A stretch of 64,000 nucleotides of DNA, from positions 3,038,001 through 3,102,000 of the forward strand of contig CM038910.1 in the NCBI GenBank assembly GCA_021904315.1, written 5' to 3'. Source of the stretch: Sphagnum magellanicum. Lineage: Eukaryota > Streptophyta > Sphagnopsida > Sphagnales > Sphagnaceae. Every line of letters begins with the position of its first letter. Within the stretch, counting starts at the first letter, position 1. The notes beneath the pieces were generated by a model. That model ran no database searches and was not told the origin of the DNA. It saw only the letters and a program-made list of their open reading frames with translations. This document shows positions 25,501 through 37,300 of the stretch, one piece after another. The translations under genes were made by a program, and so were the position numbers.

Positions 25501-25941
25501 AATTGAGCCGGAAAAACAAGCTATCAACTCTAGAGCAGCTATTTCTGAAAGTGCCTGGATGTATCTTATGACTCTTATCTCATCAGAAAAACAATGATCT
25601 CAACATGACTCTAGCATAAAGCCTAATGCTCTGGAATTCCCTCTAGGGAACTTCTGCAGAGTCTGTTCTCATGTCTGATGAGAACTCTGGAATGGAATCT
25701 GAAGCTGCAGCTTCTTCAACACAAACTGTGCATTGCTTTCAAGGATTTCATGAGGCAAGTCAGGTTCAAAATCCGGTCTCATTCCGACTCCCACAAACCC
25801 AGCATTCTGAAGCTGACGCCGAAGAAACTGCATCGTTTCCTGATGCATGATGTCCCGGAAAAGCCAAGGTTCCAAAGCTTGGCGTCAAGTCTCTTACCAT
25901 TTGGACGCTCGGAAGCTTTTCTTTAACAATGAATCCCACAT
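22578..25941 (-). CDS. IST1: IST1-like ESCRT-III regulator (regulator of Vps4 activity)
   Basis: Six exons join without a phase error: 25941-25898, 25304-25172, 24965-24862, 24546-24375, 24191-24051 and 23735-22578, giving 583 residues. The N-terminal IST1 domain (about 1-185) starts MWDSLLKKSFRASKCKTLL and contains RIKLFRNKRD, RVEHVIREEN, FAAPRCADLPELLQL, YGKEFVTAA and LRPDCGVNRQ, all hallmarks of the family. It binds ESCRT-III and tunes Vps4 during multivesicular body sorting. The last exon (386 codons) is a low-complexity tail with a poly-alanine helix (AAAAKAAAASADRAVAAARA), acidic runs and Pro/Ser-rich segments, as in long plant IST1-like proteins. The tiny first exon (14 codons plus 2 nt) was found from the conserved start motif. 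No MIM motif was assigned. Confidence 0.93.
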
Positions 25942-26714
25942 GATGCTCCCTCCTCCTTCTCCTCTTGTACAGTGCTCCTTGATCTCGTTCCTCCTATTCT
26001 TCCGCGTACGTGTTCTCCTTTTCTCTTCGTCTTTTAGTCTCTCTTCTGTCTGGGTCTTCTGCCTGCTCTTGTTGTTGTCGCCCTGCTTCTTCCTCTCTCC
26101 TACTACTTTCCCTCCACAAGCCTGCTTTCCTCCACCTCTCTTCTTTTTCCACTAAATTTCCATCCTCTCCTCCATATCGTCCTTCCTAATCCGATTTTCC
26201 AACAATTTTATATTCTCCCTCCCCCGCAGCTTCTACAGTTTCCGTAGCAACTGCAGCACCTTTGCACTCTCTCCTTCAGCTTCTTCCTCCACCGATTTGT
26301 AACGTCCTGTAGTAGCAGCAGCAACAGGCGCCGGTCCTTGCACCACTTCTTCTCCCCCTCTCGTAACTAATTCTTCGCCTCCAGCTTCAACTACAGAATT
26401 GAGTCCAAGCTATTGCTACGTGCATCGATTTTCTGTTCGATTTTCTTCTAGCTTTCACTTCCTTCTTCCTCCAGCTCGTGCCACCACTATTATCGTCTTC
26501 ATGAAAGAATCCTCCTCTCACAGCTGTTTCTTCCACTTCTTCTGATCTCTTACGATTTCTTCAGTTCTGTTCTGTTCTGTTTCAGAGGCGAGCACTGCTC
26601 AGCAACGCACGACAATCTTGTGCGCGCGCGCAAACGCACGCAATCGCAGCGAGGAAATGCCGCAACAACAACAGCGTAGAACAAAAGCGCACACGTACGA
26701 AATCCAATCTGCTA
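25942..26714 (-). promoter_or_regulatory. IST1 5' leader and promoter region
   Basis: The region upstream of the IST1 start is strongly C/T-rich on the plus strand, i.e. GA-rich in the sense strand, as is common for plant 5' leaders. No TATA box or start site could be fixed. Short frames here have no recognisable content. Confidence 0.4.
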
Positions 26715-27026
26715 ATCTCGATCTTCTGCGCGGTAATTAGCTCGCAATTAGCGCTTTGATTAGTTAATCCCACTTCTGCGTGGTAATTAGCACGTCATTA
26801 GCGCTTTGATTAGCTAATCTTAATCTCCTGCCCGGTAATTAGCACGTCATTAGCGCTTTGATTAGCTAATCTTAACCTGCTGAGCGGTATTAGGACGTCA
26901 TTAGCTCTTTGATTAGCAAATCTTAAGCTTCTGCGCGGTAATTTGCAAGTCATTAGCGCTTTGATTAGCTAATCTTCATCTTCTGCGCGGTAATTAGCAC
27001 GCAATTAGCGCTCTGATTAGCAGTGG
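26715..27026. repeat. 52-bp minisatellite with palindromic core
   Basis: Six units start (at GGTAATTAG or variants) at 26733, 26782, 26834, 26886, 26937 and 26989, spacings 49, 52, 52, 51 and 52 bp. Each unit contains CATTAGCGCTTTGATTAGC. Three units (second, third and fifth) hold the perfect 12-bp palindrome GATTAGCTAATC, and the others carry one- or two-base variants. The array lies about 0.8 kb upstream of the IST1 start codon. Confidence 0.85.
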
Positions 27027-27062
27027 AGTAGCACCCACGAAATGAAAATATCAGTGTATTTC

Positions 27063-27620
27063 TGGGAATTTCTTCAGGTACCCAACGTGGCGATCGTCCA
27101 CAGGAAGCGGTAGAAAAAATGGCGATCATCTCTCGGAAGATTAAGCCAAATCTGGCTATAAGTTACCAGATATGAAGCACAAAAGCTTTAATCATCCATC
27201 TATAATTTTTGGCTACAATTACTGAAAACCAAATGTAGAAGTCTAGCTACTTTTACTTTTTTTTTACTCACTTCTGGCGACTGAAACTTTCAAAAGTACT
27301 TCATTTTCAAGTTTCTTAGTTTTTCATTTCGCCTTGTTTTTGGGAATTTCTTTAAAGTAGCCAAAAGCGACGGATTCATCCATTAGGAAGCTGTAGAAAA
27401 AGTGGCAATCGACTCTAGGAAGATTTAGCCAAATATGGCTATATCCCAGATTTGAAGCAGAAAGCTTTAATCATTGTCCTTCCATAGTTTTTTGGCTACA
27501 ATGAACCAAATGCAGAACTTTCTGGCTATTTCTTCTATTTTTTCTCCCTCACTTCTGGCGATTGAAACTGTCAAAAAGCACTTCATATTCGAATTTCTGA
27601 GTTTTCTTTTCACTTCTTGA
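27063..27620 (+). repeat. Tandem duplication, ~278-bp period
   Basis: Two diverged direct copies begin TGGGAATTTCTT at 27063 and 27341. Shared landmarks in order are GAAGC(G/T)GTAGAAAAA, AGCCAAAT.TGGCTATA, AAAGCTTTAATCAT, TTTTTGGCTACAAT and CACTTCTGGCGA.TGAAACT. No coding frame is conserved between the copies. Confidence 0.75.
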
Positions 27621-29264
27621 CCAAGTTTCGCCACGAAAAGAAAGCCTGCTACGCGTTTCTCGGAAACAAAGAGGGATGGTATAGCGAGGTTCCTCCTAAT
27701 CACAGCTTTAATGAAGTGATTTAATGCTAAATTAATTTCCAATTAGTAGCTAATAAATAATTTGAAATTTGTTTAGCCAACTTAAGTAAAATAACCTTCA
27801 ATATTTTCACATTAGTTAGTTCCCAAAAGAGCACAAATGCGTGTGCGTGTGTGGGGCCCAGATATTTGAAAATTTTCAAACGTGTCACGGTACTATTGGT
27901 GTAGTTTAATTTTTTTTCTGCCCAGCTGACTAGTAAGTTCATCGGCTGGTGTGTACCTAGCTAACTACCTAGCTAACTACGCACCTACCTGCCTACCTAC
28001 CCACCTACCTACCCACCCCTTCGCCTTACTGTGTTGATCACCGACCATCATAAGAGGATTATTTCTTTTCTTTTTCTTTTTTCTTCTTTAAAAGGAAAAT
28101 AGCGTCAATTTGGGGAAACCTGAATTGACTTGGTAATCGACGACCGTTGGATGGAATAAATGGTCGATGGATGTGTGGATGAATAAATTGCATTATGGAC
28201 CAAGTCGTGTTTTCTTGGATGAATAAATTGCAAATTGGATGAGAAATTTTATCTTCTTGGAAGTACAGTCTAAGTTAGGAGATCACCAACCAGCATAGAG
28301 GTGTTTCTTCTTTTCTTTTTCTTTTTTTCTTTTTCTTTTTGAAGGAGAGTAGCGAAAATTTGGGAACCCTGAAAGAAATTATCTCCATTATGACCAAGTC
28401 GTGGTTTCGTGGATGAATAATACGTTGCCTTATGGATGAGACTTTCATGAATTTCATTAACGATACGGTCTAGATAGGGGTGCCTCGACAACTGCTGACA
28501 TGGCGGCAAAAGAGAGAAATCACGTGACACCTGGCACTAAGTACACACGGCTGTACAGTCGGTGCAAACCGTAGTGTGTCACGTTTGCCCTAAATTTCCA
28601 ATCCTTCAAACAGAATGGTGCCAGGTGGACCCATAGGTGGGGCAAGAATTAAAATCTGCAATATTCTCCACGTGGCAACTTTTGGGGTCGAATGGCGCCA
28701 TTCACACAAGGGTGTGCTCAAGTTAGTGCCAGGTGGCTTTGAGGCTGCATCTCTGACCGTTGGATCTTCTTCTTTTTTTAAAAACCAAATAAAATGTAAT
28801 AAACTAAAGTTTTGATTTGATTTTGATTTCCATGAAAAGAAGGTAGAAAACTTCTCTGTTCACATTCAAATTTGTTAAATTAATATTCACGAAATAGAAT
28901 GGTGGAAAATAGATACTTTCCAGTTTGAGGATTTAAGGTCAGATTTTTAAAAACTTCCAATGTTAGATTTGATTCCCTATTTTGAAGGCAAGAGAAAAAT
29001 CCTAGAAAAAAAAGTAACAAAATTTCAAACTTGGAAAATGGAAAACACCAAATTACTATTATTTTGGTGGAAAAATACATGGATCAAGGGTCAGGTGAAT
29101 TTTAAAAAAAAAATCAAATGTAAATGAGTACTAATAAAAATTCAATGAAAAGAAAAGAAAATACTATTTAAAGGATAACTATGACCAAACAATATGATTA
29201 AAAAAGCATACATAATAATTTAACTAATCCAAATTCCAACAACAAGGGGTGTGTCACACTGTGG
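27621..29264. other. Intergenic DNA with simple repeats and one duplication
   Basis: A (CTAC)n-like tract spans about 27956-28018. Two diverged direct copies, about 28050-28230 and 28290-28480, share a TTTCTTTTTCTTTTT tract followed by GGA.A.TAGCG.CAATTTGGG and GACCAAGTCGTG.TTTC. No gene was supported. Confidence 0.55.
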
Positions 29265-29560
29265 CCTTGCCATTTACACTAAAAAGTATCATAAGGCAAA
29301 AGAAGAATAATGGAAACTTGAATATTTCACCATGCAAAAAATATAATCTTCAAAAATTGCTATAAAAGAAACCAAAATCCTTCAAGGTATTATAACTACA
29401 TAACTAATCTCAAGTTTCAACACAAGCCAAAATATCATCATCTTTCAAAAATCCTCAGATAAAAGTAGACCTATTATTATTGCCTACGGGCCAAAATCCC
29501 TTAAGCTACTATACTCTATAACGAATCTAAACACAATATCCTTGCCTTGTAGGCAAGGCC
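29265..29560 (-). mobile_element. MITE-like element, copy 2 (inverted)
   Basis: Reverse complement of the element at 3964-4262, with the same terminal GGCCTTGCC and GGCAAGGCC, here at 29265-29273 and 29552-29560. Length differs by 3 bp through small indels. The internal landmark CTTAAGGGATTTTGGCCC is conserved. No coding capacity. Confidence 0.55.
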
Positions 29561-31373
29561 AACAATACCCCTTCCACTCTCTAGTGTGAATGAAAATTTC
29601 CTTGTGGTGAAAAACCTAGGAAATAAAGGCGGCTTCGGCAAAATTATTAGAACTTGTTAATTCTAACATTGATTGAATTTTGTCAAATCCCATGTATTAA
29701 AACCCCAATTTTCAATTCCATGCAATATTATTTTATATATTACTCTTCACCTTCATCCCCCAATAGTCTTTGATGATTTGATCACAAAATCAACCTTGTA
29801 TAGATTTGAGAAATCAAATTATGTGTGCAACTTACATAGAAAATAAGAGTTTTCCATAAAATCAGGAAAACACAGCACTAGAACCCTGAGTTTGGTCCAA
29901 AACCGGGTGAGATTTTAAAAAAAAATCTGCAAAAAAATACATTAGCCTTCAAGGTGGGGGTGAAACTCAGAAATGCACCATTTTTTGTGCCAAACTGAGT
30001 TTCATCCTGTTTTGACCCCTTCTTTCCTTTTTCCTGATCGACTCCACTGCTGCTACATATATTTTCACTGCTCCCACATGTACAACTACTATAATTACCT
30101 CGAACCTTGTGCATTAAATGCTGAGTTTCAGCATTTCATACTCAGATTTAATAAAACCTCCTTACTTTATGGACCTCTTTGACTCAAAGAGGGGATAGGG
30201 CGTGAAAAGAGGCCCAAAGACAGGGTGAAGACAGGATAACTTTAAGGAAAACTCTATAATCCAACAAAAATGGAAAAAAAGACGTACCCGGGTGTAGGTG
30301 GATCTGCTCCAAGGTTCTGAAATTGTTGAATGAGATACCGGAGTTCTGTTAAGAAGGCTTTGGAATGGACATATGCTCTTGCAAATAAAAGAATGAAAGT
30401 GGAATTGAAAGTAAGGTGTTCAATTGTTCACATTGCAGCAGCAAGACTGAGATTCAAAGAACACTGAGCTCACCATGAAGAAGCTTAAGAGCATGAATTC
30501 CTGAAAACCCACTAACATAACAATGGGTTTTGAAAAACGACCCACTCAAAGGATTTAAGAAAAGCTTGAAATAATCATGTTGATTATCCAAAGGCAGAAG
30601 CACCCAAACAGAAATCCATCACACATGAGTAAATCTTCTTGACCCATTGAAATTATAACCAGAGAAGAAGAAATGAATTTGGAAAAACAGAAACACAAAG
30701 AACAAACATAGAGGAGGAAGAGCACACAAACCCATTTGAGGATGACAACCAAAACAATATTGAGGATGACTTTTAGACAGCTGCAAGTGCTGGGGACTGA
30801 CAAAAGCGAGCAAGTGCATCATTGACTATGATGGGTTTTCATGGGTGCTTTCTTCTGGGCAACAGGAACATAAACATTATTATGTTGCTCAAATCGAGAG
30901 GTTGAGAGATAAATGCTGGCACTCTCCAAAGAGATGAAAGGCTTTTTCAAGAATAAAAAGAGTCCACATGCCAAATATTTTCTTGTTCCTGAGCCAAATA
31001 TGACTCAGGTAGGATAGGAGCTGTTTGAAAATGGCTACCCCTGAGTAATATTTATCACAAATCGGGCTTCAAAATAATGGTCAAAACATGCTCATCAGAT
31101 GTCAAGCTCAACAACAAACTTTAGAGAAAAGGGGAAGTCATGTGAAGCTGCTGTTATTGTGAGCTCAATCGGGGCTCATATCTACAGCTTCTTTCCCCAC
31201 CTTTTAGTCACCATGCTTATGTTCTTAAAAACTCTAACCTAACCCTAGACCGTGACAAAATATGTAACAGTTTCTTATTTTTTAAATAATAGAAACAGAA
31301 CAAGATCTGCAGACTTAGTGGCTACAGAGTACAGACAAGGTTAAAAAATGATTAAACAAAACTGGCCATCAAA
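29561..31373. other. Intergenic DNA and BSL 3' flank
   Basis: No gene was supported. The part just below 31374 is the probable 3' UTR of the BSL gene on the minus strand. Short frames near 29878-30182 and 30555-30822 have no recognisable content. Confidence 0.55.
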
Positions 31374-34300
31374 TCAAATCCAGGCTAAAGAGCTACGATC
31401 ATTTGCCTGTTGGGGTCGCCCTCTTGTTGGAGTTGGAGGTCTTTGCACATTGAGTTCCTGCAAAAAACCCAAATTGTAAAAACCTTAAAATTCATGAATA
31501 CACATAATGTTCTGGTTCACAATTTGGAGAAAACCCATGACACATACCACTTTGTACAGCCCAGCTATGTGCTCCTACACTCGGGCAATACCCATGACCC
31601 CATTTCAGACTCATTTCAGACTGAATTGTAGAGATACCAGCTGTTCAGAGTGAAGCTTGATCTCAACAAACATGAAAGATGTACTTTTTGACAACCCTTT
31701 ACCAAGTTCATAGGTTACAAGGTAGCTAGGTTCTCAATGTGAAGTTCAATGCAGAAGTTACCCAAGTGAAAGCTAGATAGATGATGCAAGTGTTTTCACC
31801 TGCATCCACATCTCTTCATGGTGGCGTTCCGGTGATGACTCAGGGGAAGGAATGGCAGGTGGGATAGGGTGGATAAGCTTGGGCACCACTACCAGGTCCC
31901 GTCCAAGAACCAAAATTGCTCCTGCATTGTTGGCTGTCCCTGCACTTATGAAAAAACCCACCAAAAAAGAAAAAAACCCCGATTTTAATTCAATTCCTTC
32001 CTCTTCTGTCTGCTTCTTTTTCTAAAAATGCTTGGGCTCAGGAGCCTGAAGACAATGTGGTTAGGGGGAAAAAAAAATTGACTTACCACAATAATTTGTG
32101 GCAGAGAACAAAGTAATGAGGTGACCTTGAGCAAATCGCTCAAACCCATCCATCACACATTCATGAGCTCGGACAATAAGCTGGAGATCATTGTTCTTAC
32201 AGAACTCCATGACCCTGTCAGGCTGGAGAACACAAAATGACTGTCAAAAGTCAATAACTGCAAAGTGTGTAGGAGCACTTGAAGGACCCAACAAATGAGC
32301 CATAAGCAAGACTCTTTGCAGGTATTCAAGAAGAATGAGTATTTTACTTACTCCAAAGGTAACCAATCCAGGTCCTCGTGCATTTGGCCGTAAACCTTCA
32401 ACACTATCATTTTCTGTTGGGTCCGACCTGCACAAAAGAAAAATTCAGATGATTGTTTCCGATGCCTGATCTCAATTCACCCAACTGGATAGAGTACACA
32501 TCCAGTGCATCAACAGAAACTGCAGACCTACTTCAAATTCTGGGCACTTGGGGGGGTGTGCACTTTGCAATCCTCACACAGACCAAATTGGGAGCTTGGA
32601 ATTAATGCCTATACCTCAAGCAACATGGTGTGTATGATACTACATAGTTATTAGTGCAATTGTTTCAGCAGTATAAAGGGGGACAACATACCAGAGGAGG
32701 TCCATGAGCACAACAGAGCCAGCCTCCATGGTAATGGGTCGTTTCAGATCTTCAATCTGCTGTACAAAGTTGATGGACCTTCCAATTCCACCATGCATGC
32801 AAATGATTTTTTTCTCAATGACGGCAGCAAGAGGCAACCAGTTAAATAGCTGATTGATGCGTTGCCATACCCATATGCCATCCCGTTCTCCCTGCATATA
32901 CATAATAGTTGACAGAAAAACTCTGAGAATATTGGGCCCTAAACTTTTCCAATACAACCTCCCTGAGATTGCAAATCTAGTATATTCATTCTTCTAATAG
33001 TAGTACTCACAAAGACTCATTTTGTCAAATGGGTATCCATCCTAACATCAGAGAAACCCATAAAAAGCCATGTATGTCACATCTGTGACAAGAGAGAGAG
33101 GAAGCACCAACCATGCGTTCGATGCACTCAATGCGGAAACCAAATAGAGCATTGATGTCTGCAGCTTCATGATTGCCACGTATCAGGTGGATGTTCATCG
33201 GATATTCAATCTGAACAATGCAACCACACAAATCTGTAGAATTGTAACTTGTAGCATGTACTACAAGAGAAAAAAACAGGAAATTCATTTGCAGTCCAAC
33301 TACCTTTGGTTGCGGCAAGTAAAGTTGGGGGACTTGTAACAGCTTTTACCTTAAGAGCAAGTAGTAGAGTGATTGTTTCTAAACTATGTTGCCCTCGATC
33401 CACATAGTCCCCCAGAAAAAGATAATCAATATACCTGTACAAATTGAGATTGCAAGCTTTAGACCCTCCCACTTCATCATTGTGGGGACAAACAAATTTT
33501 TTTTTGCAACAGGGTAAATTCCAATGCTGAAGACCCAAATGAGTGCTGATTAGCATATTAGTAACCCTGGTGCAAAGGACACAACCAATCAAATTAAGAG
33601 GGGTTCTTCAACACAATGTGCTCATCTGAATTGGGTCTTTATCAAGCTTCTCCCAACAGCTTCATCACAACAGCACTCAGAACTGTGGGATTTGAAGCCC
33701 AGACATTCAAGTTGGAAACCTTCAGATTGAGGTAAAGTTTTGCAAAAAGATAACTCTACTATAACTGGAAAAAAAAGAGAAAGCTTACGTTATGTCTCCA
33801 GCTGTTGAAGGGGACCCGTATTCATCAAACAGGCGCATAAGATCACCGAACTGTCCATGAAGATCACCAAAAATCTTTACAGGAGCTCTGATTTGCAGCA
33901 CACTTGGTTCCCGGGTGAATAACCGTTCAGCAGCATCACAAAGCTCGGCTATCTCATTGCTATCCATGAAATAATGTCTCTTTACTGGTGGTTTCCAACC
34001 ACGTGGCTTGAGCAAGTAGGCTAGCACCTGCAGAAGAAGCCAAGGAAGTGTTCACCCAAACAGTCAGTCAGGGCTGTAACAGGGCAGGCAGATGGGTCAT
34101 ACCTATGCATGCTTGTATACTCTTCTAAGTAAAATCCAAAGAGAGAGAGTACCTACCCTTTTCTGCACACCACTTATTGACATCTGCCTGTCCAAAAGCC
34201 GTCTTGCTTGAGATGTGCTATCTGGAGTTCCATAACTGACACGTCGCCCCTCGTTTTCAAATTGATCAATAGACAACTGCCTCACCAAACCCCCTAAAGC

Positions 34301-37300
34301 ACCTCCTGACTCTGCTGCCACAACAACCTGCAATGATCCAAAGAAGACAGACACCTCAGAAGACAGACACATCCCAACAAACCATACATTGAAACCAATG
34401 TTGGCTGGTTCTGGATTTCTGGCCAGGTACAGGTCTGGATCCAGGTCTAAGAACCAGACCTGGCAGGTCTACATGGACCCAGAACTGCCCAAGAACCAGA
34501 CCCAGCAGGTCTACATGGACCCAGGACTGGCCAAGAACTGGACCCAGCAGGTTTATATGAACCTGGACCTGACCTTAGAACCAGATCTGGTGGTTCCGGG
34601 TCTAGGCTGCACCAGTTAATCACAGAAACCAACAGGCAATACATATAAAATCACCAGAAGAATTTCCTCACTTATTTGACTGAAAGAACTTGACCTAGCT
34701 ATAACACCATGGATGATTTTGCAGCCGTGCTTACTGCTCTATGATGCAGCCTGACTCCTGTTGGTGTAGAATAATTTGAAATGCCAGCAATAGATGATTT
34801 ATTGGGGGGGGGAACAAGAGCTGCAGAAGGTGTAGATGTTGGTTGCTTTCCAGTAAGTGTGGTGGCTTCAGGACCTGCATCTTGATCAGGGATTTGTTTA
34901 TCCACCTTCCCATTTGTCTCATGGATTGCAGTGGCTTTGGCTAAGGCTGAACTGATTGCCTCAGCCTCGGCTGCTGATGCCTCCACGAGTGTCTCTATTC
35001 CTTTTCTTTCACTCCTGCCAACAACCATCATTCCCCACAACCACCTCTCTCATGGGTACTACTTTGCAATGTAACAGGAAACTTCTGATTGCAGACTTTG
35101 AAGAGGTCAGAGAAAGAAATGAGTTATGCCACACAGGTGATGGCATCAGCCTGAATGCTCTCAAGGGAAAGAGGAAGGATGTGTGAACCCAAACTTTCTT
35201 CTAAAGCACATTCATAAGCTTCCATTGACATACCGATGTCCATGTGAAAGAGCATTTTCAGTGCTGATGTCCATGATTGCGTCACCATTCAACGGTGCTC
35301 CAACTGGACTGGCCATAACCACAGACTTATCAGTTAATGAAGCCTCTGATTCAACAGGCTTTTCTGCCTCAGGTTGCTTGGAGATGCTGGGAGGTGGTGA
35401 TACTGGCGATGAGGCAGCTGCAGATGCAGCATGATGCAATGCTGAAGATGTTGTCTCTGCAGCTGCCAAGTCTTCTGCTACTAAAAGATCGTCAAGCAAC
35501 ACTCCTGCAATAGACAATTGTTCAATTGCAATTGCATTGATCAGAAGCTGCCACAACATTTCAGAACACTATAAAACTGGATAACAAATATGTTTTGGAT
35601 TCTTCAAAGCTTTTCCAGGACGAGCAAAAGGGCAACATAGAGACATAAAGTGTGACACCCATGCATACCTCCCCTAAGCCCACCATACACAAAAACGAGA
35701 TCATCTACGGCTGCAGCAGCATGACGACACCGTCTTGTGAGCTCACTAGCTGCATCACCACCTGATGCATCATTACTGTACCTTCCTGTACGCGGGGATG
35801 TCACCACCCCCTTCCTATCACACCACACCCCCGCAGCCGTATCCAGGACTGTTGCACAAAACCCACATGTCACTCAGAGTTACAAGTATTCTCAAAGATT
35901 GGGCTACAGCTTCATTCTCTATCAAGGAGATTCCACATTGCTGCTACAATTCTGAATTTGTCTCTCATGATTTGGAAGATCTAAGACTCAGTATAGATCT
36001 GTACACATCTGTCCTCACAGTATCAGGATGTCTGCTTAGTTACAGCATAGGCAACCCCAAATGCAAACAGAGATTGACTAGTATGTTGAAAATGTCAACA
36101 GTCAAAGCTCACCCTAAACCCTAAACCATGCACTCCTCCCCTTCTATCCTGAATGTTTCTATGTTTTCTCCAGCGATCCTGGATTTCACATATTGCTTCA
36201 TGGTAGAGCTTATAACAGACTAAGACCCTTCCTTTTCATATGAAAAACAATGGCATTACCAACACATTTCGTGTTGGATATGCACTTCTAAAAAGAGCCC
36301 ATAATGAGTTTTGACCAATTGAGAGCTCGCATTGCATTCTGGCTACCCAGAGAGGTTTGCAGAATAGTGATCAGGAGCCTGATGTAAGCATTTCACCAGG
36401 TTTAGGGTTTCAGGTTTCTAAACTCATCTCCAAAATGCTTCACACCTCACAAGCAAGAAACAAAGTTCAATTTCAGAAGAGCACTTGTCATCCATCAATA
36501 AGAAAGATTGATGAGAGGAGAAAGTGCAGCTGCCACCCATCAGAATTTTAGACTCACAAGGCCCAGCACTTCAAAATGGGTGGTAGCATAATTCTTTCAG
36601 ATAAGAGTATCTGAAGAAACTCCTCTATTTTATTTTGAGAAGGGGTGGTGGTCCATACTAGATTCCAAGAGTCAATGGATGTTGACTCTTTCTTTATAAA
36701 AAGGTCTGTGGAGGCACTCAGAGGTTCATGAGGCACAAATCTAGTGCAGCAATTACCATACTGATCCTTGCCAGTGCAGAACCAGGTTTTTTCTTGCAAT
36801 CCATCATCATCCATTTGCTGGCACCCAATTTTATGGGTTTTATGAAATGTGTGTGCCTTGGGGTTGTGCCCTCACAACAATTTGTGTGCGCAGCAGAAAG
36901 AGATGACTGTCCAGCAGTACACCAGCATAGCCCTGTATCATTGGAAATGATAAGAGACCAGCAGCTCCCACTCCCCAGAAAGTTATCCTCAAGTAGACAT
37001 CAGCACCTTAAAATTCTGAAAGCTGACCTGTGTAGAAGGGCACATAGGGAGAGAGAGCAGTGTATGAGGTGCAGCAGCAGGCACATTCTCTAAAAAAATG
37101 TCAGGTTCCATAGTCAGCTTATAATTACAGACCTGCAACACTGGATGCATCTTCAACCATCCGACCACCTCCAAGTGCTCCTCCTGAAACATGGAGCCTA
37201 GCATTTACAAACACCTGCACAAGAATGACCCCCCCCAAAAAAGCATAAGTAAAGGCTCCCACATTTGTGTGTGTCCCAGTTTTGACTGTCACCCCATGTC

